A stretch of 64,000 nt of DNA from Prolixibacteraceae bacterium (lineage in GTDB: Bacteria; Bacteroidota; Bacteroidia; Bacteroidales; Prolixibacteraceae), in the NCBI GenBank assembly GCA_023229575.1, contig JALNYZ010000019.1, positions 9,801 to 73,800 of the forward strand, in the 5' to 3' direction. The notes below the pieces were generated by a model, which saw only the letters and a list, made by a program, of their open reading frames with translations, was not told the DNA's origin and searched no databases. Positions 20,230 to 27,889 of this stretch are shown here, one piece after another; the stretch's first letter is position 1; the number at the start of each line of letters is the position of its first letter. A program made the translations under genes and the position numbers.

Positions 20230-20664
20230 ATATGTTGTCTATTCATTATATTTTGCATGCAAGCCTACCATCCGGCTTCTAAAACCAGCACTTCAAATAG
20301 ACGCACGATAATACTTAATACAATTTTATATCACAATGTTACCCTAAATTATTAAAAAACTCTTTCTTTTCAATACAACATCTGAAATGCAATTTTGTTA
20401 AATCACTTAATATGTTAAGATTAATTCAATCCATCGCCATTTTCCCAAATGATTATATTTTACAATAGTTTAGGGGTTCCTTTCAAGCACGAAATATATA
20501 AAAAATTCCATTTGCTTGATGAGAACCACCGTGAAACTTGGATAAAACTCAACGAAAACGCTTATTTTATCAATATTGCAGCATCTTCGCTTCAGAAAAT
20601 GGCCGTTTCCCGGAAGTTCAACTTTTCAAATAGGTTTTTCCCACCATTCATATTTCACTTATAT
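20230..20664. other. Intergenic region between the giant gene and ruvC
   Basis: This AT-rich stretch between two divergent genes must hold both promoters. A frame open from 20449 (ATG) runs into ruvC, but its predicted residues are poor in family features, so I treat it as non-coding. A TATATTTG box at 20660-20667 overlaps the TTG start chosen for ruvC and could be a -7 element for a slightly later start. No RNA gene or repeat was recognised. Confidence 0.5.
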
Positions 20665-21231
20665 TTGATAAAAAAAGAATTGGCCTTCAACAAAACTATT
20701 TTGGGAATCGACCCCGGCACAAATATCATGGGGTATGGTGTTATTCGGGTGAATGACAACAATGTAAACATTGTCACATTAGGGGTTGTAAAAACTTCAG
20801 GTTTTACCGGTCACTACGAAAAACTCAACCATATTTTTAACCGCACACTTTACCTCGTAGATGAATACAAACCCGATGAAACCGCTCTGGAAGCACCATT
20901 TTTCGGGAAAAATATTCAGTCCATGCTGAAGTTGGGACGTGCACAGGGTGTTGCTATGGCAGCCTCACTCTATCGGGGAGTTCCGATCTTCGAATATGCT
21001 CCGCTCCGTATCAAACAGGCCATCACCGGAAACGGCGCCTCCTCAAAAGAGCAAGTTGCCTATTTCCTCAAACAGATGTTCGGAATGACCATTATGCCCT
21101 CCGACCTGGATGCTACCGACGGACTGGCTGCAGCCGTGTGCCATTACCTTCAGATGAAAAATCCTGTTTCCCCAAAAGGGACAAAAAATTGGGAGGATTT
21201 TGTGCGGAGGAATCCCGGACGCGTGAAATGA
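20665..21231 (+). CDS. ruvC: Holliday junction endodeoxyribonuclease RuvC
   Basis: RuvC cuts Holliday junctions during recombination with RuvAB. The N-terminal strand ILGIDPGTNIMGYGVI carries the first catalytic Asp. ALEAPFFGKN supplies the Glu, and DATDGLAAAVCH gives the two C-terminal acidic residues. All four catalytic positions are therefore present. From the TTG at 20665 the product is 188 residues, the usual size. The frame stays open back to ATGs at 20599 and 20449, but these would add 22 and 72 atypical residues. TTG at 20680 is another possibility. No ruvA or ruvB is nearby. Confidence 0.88.
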   Translation: MIKKELAFNKTILGIDPGTNIMGYGVIRVNDNNVNIVTLGVVKTSGFTGHYEKLNHIFNRTLYLVDEYKPDETALEAPFFGKNIQSMLKLGRAQGVAMAASLYRGVPIFEYAPLRIKQAITGNGASSKEQVAYFLKQMFGMTIMPSDLDATDGLAAAVCHYLQMKNPVSPKGTKNWEDFVRRNPGRVK

Positions 21232-21435
21232 CGAAGGGGACGACTTGGACGAAGAGGGAACTTGGGGATCTGAAATCCGAACGAGGGGAAAATAGAAACG
21301 GTGAAACGGAGAAACGGAGATTAGAGCAAAGTGGAAGATGGAAAAATGAGACCGGTCCCTGAGCGAAGTCGAAGGGTCTCTGTGTAACTCTGTGCTTCTC
21401 TGTGTAACTCTGTGTAATAATCTGAATTACATGAT
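21232..21435. repeat. Intergenic repeats between ruvC and the HIT gene, including a REP-like palindrome
   Basis: The gap between these convergent genes holds low-complexity words: GGACGA-type, GAAACGGA-type and a CTCTGTGTAA series near 21377-21420. At 21357-21376 lies CCCTGAGCGAAGTCGAAGGG, an imperfect palindrome also seen at 35028, 52171 (decayed) and 56142-56222. No coding potential was seen. Confidence 0.7.
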
Positions 21436-21828
21436 TTACAGCGCTTCGGATATCAACTTCGCGGTAGCGGCAAACTCCTCAGAACTGAATTGCAACTTGG
21501 GTTTGGAAAAATCAATGTCCCTTTCACTGTTTAACGGCACAAGATGGATATGGGCATGAGGAACTTCCAGTCCAAGAACGGCAACCCCTACCCTTTTGCA
21601 TGGGATCACTTTTCCAATGCCCAAAGCAACTTTCCGCGCAAAACCCATTAATCCGGCATAGGTTTCAGCATCCAGGTCAAATAAATAATCCACCTCTATT
21701 TTCGGAATAACCAGAACATGCCCTTTCGTCAGTGGAAAAATGTCTAAAAATGCGAGATATTCAGCATCTTCCGCAACCTTGTAGGATGGAATCTCGCCTG
21801 TTGCTATTTTGGAAAATATCGAAGGCAT
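21436..21828 (-). CDS. HIT family nucleotide-binding protein
   Basis: A 130-residue histidine-triad protein. The signature HAHIHLV at residues 91-97 matches HxHxHxx, where the central His is the catalytic nucleophile for hydrolysis of nucleoside phosphoramidates or dinucleotides in this superfamily. The N-terminal SIFSKIATGEIPSYKV and LAFLDIFPLTKGHVLVIPK segments are classic for the Hint/HIT branch. The physiological substrate is unknown. It follows greA on the same strand after a 10-base gap, so the two are very likely co-transcribed. The start is ATG. Confidence 0.92.
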   Translation of the reverse strand: MPSIFSKIATGEIPSYKVAEDAEYLAFLDIFPLTKGHVLVIPKIEVDYLFDLDAETYAGLMGFARKVALGIGKVIPCKRVGVAVLGLEVPHAHIHLVPLNSERDIDFSKPKLQFSSEEFAATAKLISEAL

Positions 21829-21838
21829 GGATTATTTT

Positions 21839-22318
21839 TTATTGTCCGAGTTCAATGTTTATGATTTCGAAAGGGATAACACCCGACGGGACCTTGATAT
21901 CCACTACATCACCGACCTTTTTACCCAGAAGACCCTTGGCAATGGGAGTACTGACGCTGATCTTGGCCAGTTTTAGGTCCGATTCATGATCAGAAACAAT
22001 TGTATAGGACATCACTGCATTGTTCTTTACATTTTTTATGGTTACCTTGTTCATGATCTGCACAACATCGGTTTCAATCTTGGATTGATCAATGATTCTG
22101 GCATTTGCTATCTGATCCTGAAGGACGGCAATTTTGGCTTCCAGCATACCTTGTGCATCCTTTGCCGCATCATACTCGGCATTTTCAGAAATATCGCCCT
22201 TTTCAATGGCTTCCCCAATTAATTTGGAAATAGCAGGTCTTTCAACGTTAAGCATCCGATCGAGATCTGCCTTTAGCTTCTTCAACCCTTCTGCAGAGAT
22301 GTAGGTAATTTTGGTCAT
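21839..22318 (-). CDS. greA: Transcription elongation factor GreA
   Basis: GreA rescues backtracked RNA polymerase by stimulating transcript cleavage. The 159-residue length is standard. The N-terminal coiled coil (about 1-75) carries the acidic tip ENAEYDAAKDAQ, including the D and E residues needed for cleavage. The C-terminal FKBP-like domain (about 80-159) has TPIAKGLLGKKVGDVVDI. The gene is first in a probable greA-HIT operon. Its leader contains a terminator-like hairpin (22354-22388) downstream of a predicted promoter (22407-22439), which suggests attenuation. Confidence 0.95.
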   Translation of the reverse strand: MTKITYISAEGLKKLKADLDRMLNVERPAISKLIGEAIEKGDISENAEYDAAKDAQGMLEAKIAVLQDQIANARIIDQSKIETDVVQIMNKVTIKNVKNNAVMSYTIVSDHESDLKLAKISVSTPIAKGLLGKKVGDVVDIKVPSGVIPFEIINIELGQ

Positions 22319-22353
22319 TCTATTGATCTGTTATCTGATATTATACATAACAT

Positions 22354-22388
22354 AAAAAAACAGAAGAACTCCAATCATTGGAGCTCTT
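22354..22388 (-). terminator. Terminator-like hairpin in the greA leader
   Basis: Read on the minus strand, arms 22377-22388 and 22364-22375 can pair over 12 positions with one A-C mismatch around a very short loop. They are followed by a run of seven T residues (22354-22360). The structure lies between the predicted greA promoter and the greA start codon, so it would act in cis on greA, not on a convergent neighbour. Confidence 0.55.
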
Positions 22389-22406
22389 CCACCATTCGAT
22401 AATTGA

Positions 22407-22439
22407 CAAATGTAGAAAATATTCTTTTTTAATGTGCAA
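22407..22439 (-). promoter_or_regulatory. Predicted greA promoter, Bacteroidota type
   Basis: On the minus strand TTG (22437-22439) is followed after 22 bases by TACATTTG (22407-22414), which fits TAnnTTTG. A second TACATTTG starts at 22444. Transcription would begin near 22400, leaving a leader of about 80 bases. Confidence 0.5.
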
Positions 22440-22564
22440 ATGTATGGTCAATTTTTTTTGCCCCCCTTAAAATATTTTTGGCGTTAAATTTCTCTGGTGA
22501 CATAAAATCGCACAAATATTCAAATAAACTTACCAATCATCCTTTTTACTATTTTTGTTTCACT

Positions 22565-23041
22565 ATGAAAAACCAAACAATTTCAAAGATACTGAGCGCC
22601 AGAATCATTTCAATCGCGCTACTTATTTCTATAGTCATTGGCTTCCCGGGCTGTTCAGACAATCAAAATAATTTTGTGCCTTATGCTAAAGTCGATAAGT
22701 ATATATCGCTCGTCAATTATAACAACCTACTGATTTCGGGAAATTCCATGACATTTCCTGCCGAAGGGTATGCCGGACTAATCATAATATGTGTCAACGA
22801 TCTTCAATATTTTGCTTACGATGCATGTTGCCCGTATGAGGGAACCAGATTAAGTTTTGTGGAGACCAATCCAGGTCAAACCGGCATTGTTTCAAGTAGT
22901 AGCCCATATGCAACCTGCAAAGTCTGCGGATCACAATACATACTTTTCAATGGGGGATATCCGATTAAAGGGCCTTCTACCAGAAACCTCAAACAGTACG
23001 CCGTTACGGTGCTGGACAACAGAGTGTGGATACACAACTAG
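22565..23041 (+). CDS. Lipoprotein with a Rieske-like fold but altered metal ligands
   Basis: The protein has 158 residues with a lipoprotein signal and probable lipidated Cys30. The C-terminal half follows the Rieske layout: a first loop CCPYEGTR (88-94), a second loop CKVCGSQY (118-125), then the GG-PIKGPSTRNLKQYAV tail typical of Rieske domains. In true Rieske proteins the loops are CxH and CxxH. Here the two His positions are Tyr91 and Cys121. It may bind another metal through C88/C89/C118/C121 or may have lost its cluster. The start at 22565 is chosen because the signal peptide begins there. No redox partner is adjacent. Confidence 0.65.
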   Translation: MKNQTISKILSARIISIALLISIVIGFPGCSDNQNNFVPYAKVDKYISLVNYNNLLISGNSMTFPAEGYAGLIIICVNDLQYFAYDACCPYEGTRLSFVETNPGQTGIVSSSSPYATCKVCGSQYILFNGGYPIKGPSTRNLKQYAVTVLDNRVWIHN

Positions 23042-23182
23042 AAGGATAAAGTAAAAAGGATAAAGGATAAAGTGTCATTCGTTCTGAAAGCAGCTTAGCC
23101 TCATTGATAAAATTAAAAAGACGCCGCAAATAAACATTGCGGCGTCTTTTACTTTATCCTTTTTACTTTATCCTTTATCCTT
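23042..23182. repeat. Word-based inverted repeat, GGATAAAG family, copy 2
   Basis: The left arm (23042-23074) begins directly after the TAG stop of the lipoprotein gene, and the right arm (about 23150-23182) ends directly at the TAG stop of ahcY. Read outward from each gene, both arms therefore begin TAG-AAGGATAAAG. A strong intrinsic terminator sits between the arms. Confidence 0.85.
23116..23150. terminator. Bidirectional intrinsic terminator
   Basis: A perfect 14-base-pair stem (23116-23129 with 23137-23150) around a 7-base loop has a GC-rich core (GACGCCGCAA) and A/T ends that supply a T-run in both directions. It separates the convergent lipoprotein and ahcY genes. Confidence 0.9.
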
Positions 23183-24580
23183 CTAATACCTGTAATGCTC
23201 CGCCTTATACGGTCCTTCCTTGGGAATTCCCAGATACTCAGACTGTTCGGTAGTTAAAATCGTGAGTTTTACGCCAATTTGTGCCAAATGCAGTCTTGCT
23301 ACCTCTTCATCTAAATATTTTGGAAGTCTGTAGACCCCAATTTCATAACTGTTTTTCCACAAATCCAGTTGAGCCAATGTTTGGTTGGTGAAGGAGTTAC
23401 TCATGACAAATGATGGGTGGCCTGTGGCACATCCAAGGTTTACCAGCCGGCCTTCTGCAAGCAGGAAGATGGCATGTCCGTCCGGATAAACATATTTGTC
23501 GACTTGTGGTTTGATGTTGATCTTTTTAATGCCCGGCCATTTTTCCAGTCGGCCAACCTGGATCTCGTTGTCAAAATGGCCAATATTACAAACGATTGCC
23601 TGATCAGGCATGGCAGCAAGGTGTTCGGCTGTGATGACATCTTTGTTACCGGTAGTTGTCACAAAGATGTTACACTGGCCAACAACATCATCAATTCTGG
23701 CCACCTGAAAACCTTCCATGGCTGCCTGTAGTGCACAGATCGGATCGATCTCGGTTACAATAACCCTGGCACCATAGCTCCTCATGGAATGCGAACACCC
23801 TTTGCCAACATCCCCGTAACCGCAAACCAAAACAACTTTGCCGGCAATCATCACATCGGTCGCCCTTTTGATACCATCTGCAAGGGACTCGCGACATCCG
23901 TACAGGTTATCAAATTTTGACTTTGTTACGGAGTCATTGACATTGATGGCTGGAAACATCAGTTCGCCGCGTTCAAGCATCTGATACAATCGGTGGACTC
24001 CGGTAGTCGTCTCTTCAGAAACGCCCTTGATCTCTTTGATCGCTTTGCCCCACCTGTCGGGAGTATCTTTCAATATCTTTTTGAGAATCTTGTAAAGCTC
24101 TTTTTCATCTGCCCCTTCTACCTCTTTATCCAGCAATGCCGGATTTTTCTCTGCTGCGTGACCGATGTGTACCATCATGGTTGCATCTCCGCCATCATCA
24201 ACAATTAACTGCGGACCAACACCATTACCAAAATCCAAAGCACGCTCCGTACACCACCAGTACTCTTCGAGGCTCTCCCCTTTCCATGCAAAAACCGGAA
24301 TCCCGGCAGCAGCAATGGCCGCTGCTGCATGGTCCTGCGTAGAAAAAATATTACAGGAAGCCCAACGTACATTGGCTCCCAGGTTGGCCAGGGTCTCAAT
24401 CAAAACTGCTGTCTGGATGGTCATGTGCAAGGAGCCCATGATGCGAACGCCTTTCAGCGGTTTTTCAACGCCGTATCTGGTACGGAGCGACATCAGTCCC
24501 GGCATCTCTTTTTCGGCAATCTCAATCTCTTTGCGGCCAAAAGAGGCCAGCGCGATATCATGTACTTTATAATCGTTCAT
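23183..24580 (-). CDS. ahcY: Adenosylhomocysteinase
   Basis: It hydrolyses S-adenosylhomocysteine to adenosine and homocysteine, clearing the by-product of methyl transfer. The 465-residue protein shows the N-terminal KGVRIMGSLHMTIQTAVL segment, a catalytic core with DDGGD and STTGVHRLY-like (ETTTGVHRLY) motifs, the Rossmann NAD site VLVCGYGDVGKGCS, and the C-terminal PEGPYKAEHYRY end that closes the NAD pocket. The ATG at 24580 gives the conserved start MNDYKVHDIALASFG; a longer frame to 24604 is unlikely. A consensus promoter lies at 24646-24675, inside the 3' end of ribF. Confidence 0.97.
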   Translation of the reverse strand: MNDYKVHDIALASFGRKEIEIAEKEMPGLMSLRTRYGVEKPLKGVRIMGSLHMTIQTAVLIETLANLGANVRWASCNIFSTQDHAAAAIAAAGIPVFAWKGESLEEYWWCTERALDFGNGVGPQLIVDDGGDATMMVHIGHAAEKNPALLDKEVEGADEKELYKILKKILKDTPDRWGKAIKEIKGVSEETTTGVHRLYQMLERGELMFPAINVNDSVTKSKFDNLYGCRESLADGIKRATDVMIAGKVVLVCGYGDVGKGCSHSMRSYGARVIVTEIDPICALQAAMEGFQVARIDDVVGQCNIFVTTTGNKDVITAEHLAAMPDQAIVCNIGHFDNEIQVGRLEKWPGIKKINIKPQVDKYVYPDGHAIFLLAEGRLVNLGCATGHPSFVMSNSFTNQTLAQLDLWKNSYEIGVYRLPKYLDEEVARLHLAQIGVKLTILTTEQSEYLGIPKEGPYKAEHYRY

Positions 24581-24631
24581 ATAAATTTTGATTCTAACTA
24601 ACAAAAGGTTGATATTTTATAAAGAAAAAAT

Positions 24632-25570
24632 TCAAATTAGGTCTGCAAATATAGACAATGTTCTGGTTTTATCAAGTTCCAACTGTGCTTTTAATTGGTC
24701 TAAACTCCCGAATTTCACCTCATTTCTGATCCTTTCTACGAAACTGACCGAAATGTTGCACTGATAAATATCCGCCAAGAAATCCAAAATATGCACCTCA
24801 ATACTCCGGTGATCCACATTTGTATTCACGGTAGGGCGGGTACCCACATTCAGCATCCCCTTGTACCGACCTTCACCGACCTTCACCCAAACAGCATAAA
24901 CCCCATTTGTTGGTATCAGCTTGTGCTGGTCGTCGGGTTGTATGTTGGCAGTCGGAAAACCGATTTCACGACCCAATCGTCTTCCCTCTACTACTTTGCC
25001 CTTCAACAGATAGGGGTAACCCAGGTAATGGCTAACTTTTTTAACATCGCCGGTTTCCAGTGCCTGCCTGATTTTGGTTGAACTCACGGCAACATTCTCG
25101 ACCAGCATTGGACTGAGCTGCTCAACTTCAAAGCCATATAGGTCACCCAAAATTTTCAATGACTGAAAGTCCCCCTGCCTGTCATGCCCGAATTTGTGGT
25201 CATATCCGGTTACCAATTTGCAGATTTGCATTTGATCGACAAGTATATTTTTTACAAATTCAGAATAGGTCAGTGAAGCAAACTCCCTGGTAAAAGGGTA
25301 GATAACCAGACGATCCAGCATCAACTCTTCCAAAAGTATACATTTCTCCTCCTGTGTTGTCAACAACCGGATTGTATCTTCGTTGGGAGTCACTACCATC
25401 CGTGGATGAGGAAAGAAAGTAAATACAACAGACTCACCGCCAGTCTCCCGGGCAATCCTTTTGAGCTCAGCAATCACCTCCCGGTGGCCGAGATGTACGC
25501 CGTCGAAAGTGCCAATGGTAACCACTGGCCGCTTCGCTTCGAAATTGTCTAATCCGTAATGTACCTGCAC
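24632..25570 (-). CDS. ribF: Bifunctional riboflavin kinase/FAD synthetase RibF
   Basis: It converts riboflavin to FMN and then FAD. The 312-residue protein has the N-terminal adenylyltransferase domain with TIGTFDGVHLGH and TFFPHPR motifs. A GYDHKFGHDRQGD segment follows. The C-terminal riboflavin kinase domain (from about 180) has GRRLGREIGFPTANI, NGVYAVWV and the VHILDF end. Both activities therefore look intact. The start codon is probably GTG at 25570. ribD lies far away at 53 kb, so this is not a riboflavin operon. No FMN riboswitch was recognised upstream. Confidence 0.95.
   Translation of the reverse strand: MQVHYGLDNFEAKRPVVTIGTFDGVHLGHREVIAELKRIARETGGESVVFTFFPHPRMVVTPNEDTIRLLTTQEEKCILLEELMLDRLVIYPFTREFASLTYSEFVKNILVDQMQICKLVTGYDHKFGHDRQGDFQSLKILGDLYGFEVEQLSPMLVENVAVSSTKIRQALETGDVKKVSHYLGYPYLLKGKVVEGRRLGREIGFPTANIQPDDQHKLIPTNGVYAVWVKVGEGRYKGMLNVGTRPTVNTNVDHRSIEVHILDFLADIYQCNISVSFVERIRNEVKFGSLDQLKAQLELDKTRTLSIFADLI
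24646..24675 (-). promoter_or_regulatory. Consensus Bacteroidota promoter for ahcY
   Basis: On the minus strand TTG (24673-24675) is followed after exactly 19 bases by TATATTTG (24646-24653). It lies within the last codons of ribF and would start transcription about 60 bases before the ahcY ATG, so ahcY need not depend on readthrough from ribF. Confidence 0.7.
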
Positions 25571-25821
25571 TTGGAAAATAAAATGTAAAAATAATCAAAA
25601 ATGGCATGTGTCTGATATGGATTATTCTGTAGATGCTGAAAGGCTCATAAAACTTAGGAATTCTACAAATTCCCATCTTTTAATCTGTAATTTGTAATTT
25701 GTAATTCCCAGCCACATTTATTGGTTACTAATTTTTATTTTTGTCTCTTCATCGGTTTCCTACCGGAAAACTGAACTTGAAAAGTTGTGCTATTCGATTC
25801 ACATTTTTAAATAAACATTCA

Positions 25822-26964
25822 ATGAACAAAATCCTGGTTTTGCTGACGATTGTCCTTCTGACCGCGGCTTGCGGTAAAAAAACCAATTTTACCATTACCG
25901 GGAAAATTGATGGCGCTGCAGGCAAGACCGTTTACTTAAACCATCTGACCTTGACTGCCCTGCTCCCGGTCGATTCGGCTAAGCTGAATAAAGCCGGCGA
26001 ATTTAAGATGAAAGGAAGGGTAAGTGAGCCTACCTATTTCCTGTTGAATCTTTCTGACGGCAATTTCGCCACTTTGTTGGTCGATTCTGCGGAAAACCTG
26101 ACGATCACTGGATCTTACAACCGGTTTGCCTCCGATTATACGGTGAAAGGCTCCGACAACTCCTCCAAAGTCAGGGAACTGACATTAAAGTTTACCGCAG
26201 CCAAATCAAAAACCGACTCCTTGCAGAAACTCTTTCAGAAACACAGGAACGATGCGCTTTTTACGCCGGAACGGACAAAATGGAACAACGAATATACCAA
26301 ACAGGTAACCGATTACACCATTTACCTGAATGATTTCGTCAAAAGAAATCCCTTCTCCATGGCCAGTGTTTATGCACTTTACCAGAAGTGGGGCGAAAAC
26401 AATTATGTGGCAAATGATTTTCAGGCGATGAAAACTGCTGCATCAGCCCTCTATGCTGTCTATCCAAAAAACGATCAGGTAAAAGCGCTCTATAACAACG
26501 CACTGACAATCATCAGGGAGCAAAAAAATGCCAGACTTAACGATCTGATGAGCCAGTCGGCAGTGAACTCCCCCAACATCAAATTACCTGATGTTTCAGG
26601 CATCACAAGGGATTTATGGTCGTTGCACGGGAAAAATGTACTGCTCCAATTCTGGTCGGTCAAAGACAGGACCAGCCGTATACAGAATCAGGTATTGGTT
26701 GAGTTGTATGCCAAATACAAAAATAGAGGCTTCGAAATCTACATGGTAAGTATTGACGATGACAAGGCAGCCTGGAGTGCCGCTATTGCCGAAGACCGGC
26801 TTACCTGGATCAATGTTGGCGATATGAAAGGCAGCACTTCTGCCCTTATAAACTACAACATACACAGTGTACCAGCCAATTACCTTCTGGATAAGGAGGG
26901 GAAAATCATTGCAAAGAACCTTCGGGGACCCGAACTTACCAGCATGTTAGCGAAGATTCTTTAA
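25822..26964 (+). CDS. DUF4369/TlpA-like thioredoxin-fold lipoprotein lacking CxxC
   Basis: A 380-residue lipoprotein with lipobox LTAAC (Cys17). The N-terminal beta-rich domain (FTITGKIDGAAGKTVYL) is DUF4369-like, followed by a helical linker and a C-terminal thioredoxin fold. In that fold, FWSVKDRTSR (about 277-286) stands where TlpA/ResA proteins have FWxxWCxPC. Both catalytic Cys are absent although the cis-Pro segment (SVPANYLLDKEG) is kept. It is therefore unlikely to be a disulphide reductase and may have a structural or binding role. The start at 25822 is the ATG next to the signal peptide. Confidence 0.8.
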   Translation: MNKILVLLTIVLLTAACGKKTNFTITGKIDGAAGKTVYLNHLTLTALLPVDSAKLNKAGEFKMKGRVSEPTYFLLNLSDGNFATLLVDSAENLTITGSYNRFASDYTVKGSDNSSKVRELTLKFTAAKSKTDSLQKLFQKHRNDALFTPERTKWNNEYTKQVTDYTIYLNDFVKRNPFSMASVYALYQKWGENNYVANDFQAMKTAASALYAVYPKNDQVKALYNNALTIIREQKNARLNDLMSQSAVNSPNIKLPDVSGITRDLWSLHGKNVLLQFWSVKDRTSRIQNQVLVELYAKYKNRGFEIYMVSIDDDKAAWSAAIAEDRLTWINVGDMKGSTSALINYNIHSVPANYLLDKEGKIIAKNLRGPELTSMLAKIL

Positions 26965-27045
26965 TGAACTTTGGAAAAGTCTCCTGAAAAATTTCTTTAC
27001 GGGTACTTTTAGTGAACTTTTCCAAAATTCCCTGAAAAATTTCTT
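26965..27045 (+). repeat. Short direct repeat with internal complementarity after the TlpA-like gene
   Basis: Two 33-base copies (26965-26997 and 27013-27045) share their first eight and last fifteen bases (TGAACTTT and CCTGAAAAATTTCTT). Their centres are inverted relative to each other (TTTGGAAAAG versus CTTTTCCAAA), so they can also pair. This may end transcription of the lipoprotein gene. Confidence 0.5.
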
Positions 27046-27056
27046 GGGTGGATGCT

Positions 27057-27089
27057 TTTGGGCACTTTTACAAAGTTTCCCTATATTTG
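27057..27089 (+). promoter_or_regulatory. Predicted lpxH promoter, Bacteroidota type
   Basis: TTTG (27057-27060) is followed after 21 bases by TATATTTG (27082-27089). Transcription would start near 27096, after the upstream GTG at 27048, which argues for a start codon at 27099 or 27105. Confidence 0.65.
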
Positions 27090-27104
27090 CCGCAAATATT
27101 GACT

Positions 27105-27887
27105 GTGGTTATCGGAAAAAAAATCTATTTTGTCTCTGATCTTCATCTTGGGGCCCTGGCCCTAAAGAACAACAAAGAGCGAGAGTTGCTCTTTGTCGAT
27201 TGGCTGCAATCGATCAGAAAAGAGGCTTCCATGATTTTCCTCATGGGCGATTATTTCGATTTTTGGTTCGAATACAAGAAGACTGTTCCAAAAGGATTTG
27301 TCAGGTCCCTGGGGGTTTTGGCCGACATTTGTGACAGCGGCATACCTGTCCATTTCTTCACAGGCAACCATGACATCTGGGCTTTTGACTACCTGTCGGA
27401 AGAGGTAGGGATGATCGTTCATTCAGACAGTATCACCATGGAACTTCTTGGCAAGAAATTCTTTCTTTCGCACGGCGATGATCTTGGGAAGAAGGATTTT
27501 GGCTACCAGCTAATCAAGAATTTCTTTCACAACTCATTGGCACAATGGGCATTTGCAAAAATCCATCCGGATCTCTCCTTCCGGCTTGCCCATTATTGGT
27601 CAAAAAAGAGCCGCCTCTCCTATAAAAATGGAGATGTTGGAATAAAAAATATTGAGGCTGAAGAGCAATATCTTTTCGCCAAAAGTGTTGAAACAAAAGA
27701 ACATTTTGATTATTTCGTATTCGGTCACCGCCATTTGATCATCGATGAGCCTATTGCGGCCAATAGCAGACTGATTGTACTGGGCGACTGGATCGGAAAA
27801 TTTAGTTACGGGGTTTTCGATGGGGATACATTCAGCATTGAATCAATTGAGAAGAACAAACTAAAAGAATATCGTTTAACAATTTAA
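27105..27887 (+). CDS. lpxH: UDP-2,3-diacylglucosamine diphosphatase LpxH
   Basis: It removes UMP from UDP-2,3-diacylglucosamine to give lipid X in lipid A synthesis. The metallophosphoesterase motifs are all present: SDLHLG near the N terminus, GDYFDFWFEY, GNHD, SHGDD and GHRH. There is no ATG before SDLHLG in this frame, so the start must be non-ATG. GTG at 27105 (260 residues) or TTG at 27099 fit the predicted promoter. The gene ends 2 bases before the ketosynthase gene, so the two are probably one operon. Some Bacteroidota proteins in this group are annotated LpxH-like; the exact reaction is inferred. Confidence 0.85.
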   Translation: MVIGKKIYFVSDLHLGALALKNNKERELLFVDWLQSIRKEASMIFLMGDYFDFWFEYKKTVPKGFVRSLGVLADICDSGIPVHFFTGNHDIWAFDYLSEEVGMIVHSDSITMELLGKKFFLSHGDDLGKKDFGYQLIKNFFHNSLAQWAFAKIHPDLSFRLAHYWSKKSRLSYKNGDVGIKNIEAEEQYLFAKSVETKEHFDYFVFGHRHLIIDEPIAANSRLIVLGDWIGKFSYGVFDGDTFSIESIEKNKLKEYRLTI

Positions 27888-27889
27888 TT

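Noticed and set aside
20449..20664. N-terminal extension of RuvC from upstream ATGs
   Set aside because: The extra 72 (or 22) residues are atypical and RuvC is normally about 190 residues.
24581..24660. SAH or SAM riboswitch upstream of ahcY
   Set aside because: The leader is only about 60 bases with no conserved riboswitch core visible.
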